Shown piece after piece: positions 61,045-64,000 of a stretch of DNA of 64,000 nucleotides. Position numbers and translations under genes: made by a program. This DNA is from Nemopilema nomurai (taxonomy: Eukaryota > Cnidaria > Scyphozoa > Rhizostomeae > Rhizostomatidae). The notes under the pieces were generated by a model. It searched no databases. It was not told the DNA's origin and saw only the letters and a program-made list of their open reading frames with translations. Each line of letters begins with the position of its first letter. Position 1 is the first letter of the stretch. The DNA lies in the NCBI GenBank assembly GCA_003864495.1, contig ML133401.1, positions 4,765,189 to 4,829,188 on the forward strand. Reading direction: 5' to 3'.

Positions 61045-64000
61045 ATTTAGTGATATTTAGATAATGTATTTAAACAATATGTAATTACGTAATTGATTAG
61101 TATTAATAGTAGTGCTGATTTGAATGTGATTTCAGTCATCAGCTTTGGGCAACGCAGTTACGGAAATAATTGAGGTAGTGATTGTTGGCAGCCATGTTTA
61201 TCGGGGCGTTTTGGGCCTAAGATTATCTTTAAAGCTGTTCCCCTCCAGAATTTGTCACATCGCTCATATTTGAACCTGCTGGTGGTTGCAGAATTTCCTG
61301 CGAAAAAAATTATTTCATAATTTAACCAAGAGAAGGTTTGTAATTATCAAAGTGTGGATTTCTTGCCGTTCCTACCAGAATGAGAGGTATTTATATCGCA
61401 ACCTTCTTGGCAATACTTCGCTTGCCTGTGTCATCCGTCCATCCTGTATTCGTGCTTCCCCTTTCAAACCACCACTAATCCCGTTAGATTAACCAAAAAT
61501 TTCTACCCGAATACATCGCTGTAGCTACATCATAGTGCTTTGTACTGCCCCACTCTCAAATTGTTTTTCCATGCCCCTTGCTATTTTAGCGAAATGTGTG
61601 CCTGCCCCCATCTTAATGACTGTTGACCGCTGGGATTCCTTGTTTGTGTCCCGGCATGTGTTTTGTTTTGACACGTTCTCCTCACATGTCTTAGGCAATC
61701 CAGTTGGTATCTAATATCAGATTACCAGTTTTCATTCTCCTTATCCATGTTGATGGAATGTTTGGCAATGAAGCTGTCTTAGCAAATAGCTTCGTCTTGC
61801 ACCTATTCTAAACACCAGCTGATTTCATGAGGCCGCAACACCAGCTATGACGCACTTTAGCATATGAAAACAGACAGTAGCTTTCAGCCTTTTTTATCTT
61901 CAATCGTCACTTGCATTTACCTCGCCCCAACTAACATATAACTTTGGGCATTTGCTTTATTTCTCAATCCCAAGACGTTTTATTCCCATCTTGTGGCTTA
62001 CTATGCCATGTCTTCCAATACTTTATATGTTCATAATGATGCTCTAATAACCATTAACGTATCTTTGGCCTTTCAGTCCAACCAGCCATATCATCTATAC
62101 AATTCATATTTTATATTCCTCGTTGGGCGCCACATTCTCAAAGAAACAGGCAGTCCGGCGCGGTTTGTCACAAATTTGATTGCCGGGCGCAAGACGTGTT
62201 CCTTTCATTTTTCACACACATATATATATATACGAACGAGGCCTTCTCATTAACTGAGATTAAAACCGGTTGATTTTCCCCTAATTATATCTAGCTTCGC
62301 AATAATTATTTCGCAGTGGACTAGGAAACATACGCAGTCATCCAATGATATTCATTGCTGAGTCTTCATCCGCTAGAAGGCCATTAATTATTCTTCTCGT
62401 TGGTTCCAGCTAAGTCAGGAAATTTTCCGCCACCTCCAGCTGTTTTGGGTTCGTCAGACACTTCGTAGTTTTGTGATAATAGAGGAAACTTTGATGTCAA
62501 TTATTCTAAATGCATTATGTCACAGCCGTTTCGTATAATATTCACCAATTTGAGTTTATTATCAGATGTTGTAAATTCAAAATTGATAGACAATTAATAG
62601 TTTTTTTCAAACATAGAAACGGACGATCTTTTTGGTATTTCTCTTGTTTCTACAGAACCAACTCTTGTCTTGTTAATTTTGCGATTTTATTAATTTCACA
62701 AATTAGATTGTTTAGATTAAATTGTAAAACATTTTAACTGTTTAAGTTGAAAGAAATTTAGCTTTGGCATTGATTGGCAAGAGTTTGAAGAAGAAGAGAG
62801 GGAGGAAACAGGAAAACATTTTGGCCGCAATATGCAATAACTATAGAGTTTTCTCTTTGAATAGGCCATATGTCGTACAATCTTGTTAGGACTTCTATCG
62901 ATGCCAGTTCCAGCTAAGTGACTTCATAATTGATTAAACAAGGCTTGCAGGAAATTCCAATTTTTTTCTTTCAAGCCCGCTAATGGGATAGCCCATTTCT
63001 TATTGATATGAAAATCGTCTGGAGAGTGTTAAAGCTGTCTTGAAAATAGACTTATTAACATGCAAAGGAGGCTGCACATTTTGATAGGGGAAATGACGAA
63101 TTTCGAGCTGGATATTTGTATAGTTAGTGGACTCCGTTACGACCAACCAAATGTTTTTTTTAATTTCTGCTCAGTAAAGGACAACAGCAACACTGTACAA
63201 TGGTGGATGCAGAATCTCAAAATAAGTAAATAATAATACACATACTTTTTATAAGAAAGTGTTGTATGCGATAGTAGTCGATTTGTCAAAAAGTTAAGGA
63301 AGTTCAGTACTGGCTTTTGCAAACCTAACAAAGTTTAAATTGTTTTTACCCAATAAAGATAAACAAGTCTCAATTCTGACTGTGTACTGTGTTGAGCTCT
63401 ATTAAGCAAGAAATCCAGTTTAAAAGAAAATCTTAACCAAGTTTGAGTATTGAAATTGCCAGATTATTAAGAAAATTTGAGTACTGGGGTCACTTCAAAA
63501 TTTCTTTAAAAAAATGTATCTTAGAATGCCGAACTGGCTGGAAGCGATAAGAATCGTCTCTGTCCTCAGATGGTGAAATTTCTATGGCCGAATAGTGCCA
63601 TGACCAATATTGGAACAGTCTCAAGTTGGTTATCTTTGTGTATAGAATTAAATAGTTCGAAAATTTACTAAGAGAAAAGGGTTTTATCTATGTGGAATCA
63701 CCAATGAATGGATTGATATAGAGACATCAAAGAAATGTAGAAAGAACGTCATTTTGTATGAAAGAGTGACAGTATATCAGGAAGTGTAAGATTCAAAGAA
63801 AGCCCCGGGAGCATCATTAGCTTTTCAAATACAGCTCAATGCATGTCCGGCGAAATGCTGGAAGCAACCAAACCTATTACTTGGTCGTCTGATTGACCGA
63901 ACCCAGGTATGCTCGAGTCTTCGGGTTTTAGCGAGGTTAACGACAAAGCAAAGGTCGATGGGATAGGAGCACTAGTGAGGGCTGTCTAGTCCAAACCGAA
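61045..64000. other. WASHC2 3' flank, no further gene seen
   Basis: Nearly 3 kb after the WASHC2 stop. The proximal part should be its 3' UTR, but no AATAAA lies close to the stop. Small open frames up to 86 codons have no recognisable domain or splice context. A short (TA)n run lies at 62219-62231. Confidence 0.5.

Overview
The window is animal nuclear DNA. It is AT-rich, with long non-coding stretches, consensus GT/AG introns and families that occur only in metazoans. The gene set fits an anthozoan cnidarian (a coral or sea anemone): a class C GPCR coded almost entirely by one exon, IgSF receptors with irregular Ig folds, an SE-cephalotoxin-like secreted protein, and an intron-rich WASHC2/FAM21. 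The genus is inference; no rRNA or mitochondrial marker is present.

Layout. (1) 1-2208: no gene I can support. (2) 2209-6222 (+): metabotropic-glutamate-receptor-like GPCR, with a short signal-peptide exon spliced to one large exon. (3) 8671-14973 (-): eight-exon type I membrane protein with three Ig-like domains, a Thr/Pro/Ser-rich stalk, one TM segment and an acidic tail. (4) 17088-26321 (+): ten-exon type I membrane protein with five Ig-like domains, short stalk, TM and a long tail. Genes 3 and 4 are divergent, with start codons about 2.1 kb apart. Their exon/phase layout is the same, so they look like diverged paralogues. (5) 26322-31692: intergenic, with an eight-unit ~143-bp tandem array. 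(6) 31693-34992 (+): single-exon secreted multidomain protein of the SE-cephalotoxin-like type. (7) 35905-61044 (+): 28-exon WASHC2 (FAM21), the tail subunit of the endosomal WASH complex. (8) 61045-64000: no gene seen.

I built the gene models by hand from splice consensus and reading-phase continuity. Every junction in the three multi-exon genes keeps phase, except one place inside WASHC2 exon 26. There a run of seven A breaks the frame (one base short) just before a 15-bp coding minisatellite.

Mobile DNA is mostly small TA-flanked terminal-inverted-repeat elements. One lies against the stop codon of the minus-strand Ig gene, one between the two Ig promoters, and one in an intron of the plus-strand Ig gene.

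The most interesting content is the divergent Ig receptor pair. It has cysteine-less Ig domains and endocytic-type tail motifs, and its gross architecture recalls invertebrate allorecognition/self-recognition receptors. That functional reading is inference.
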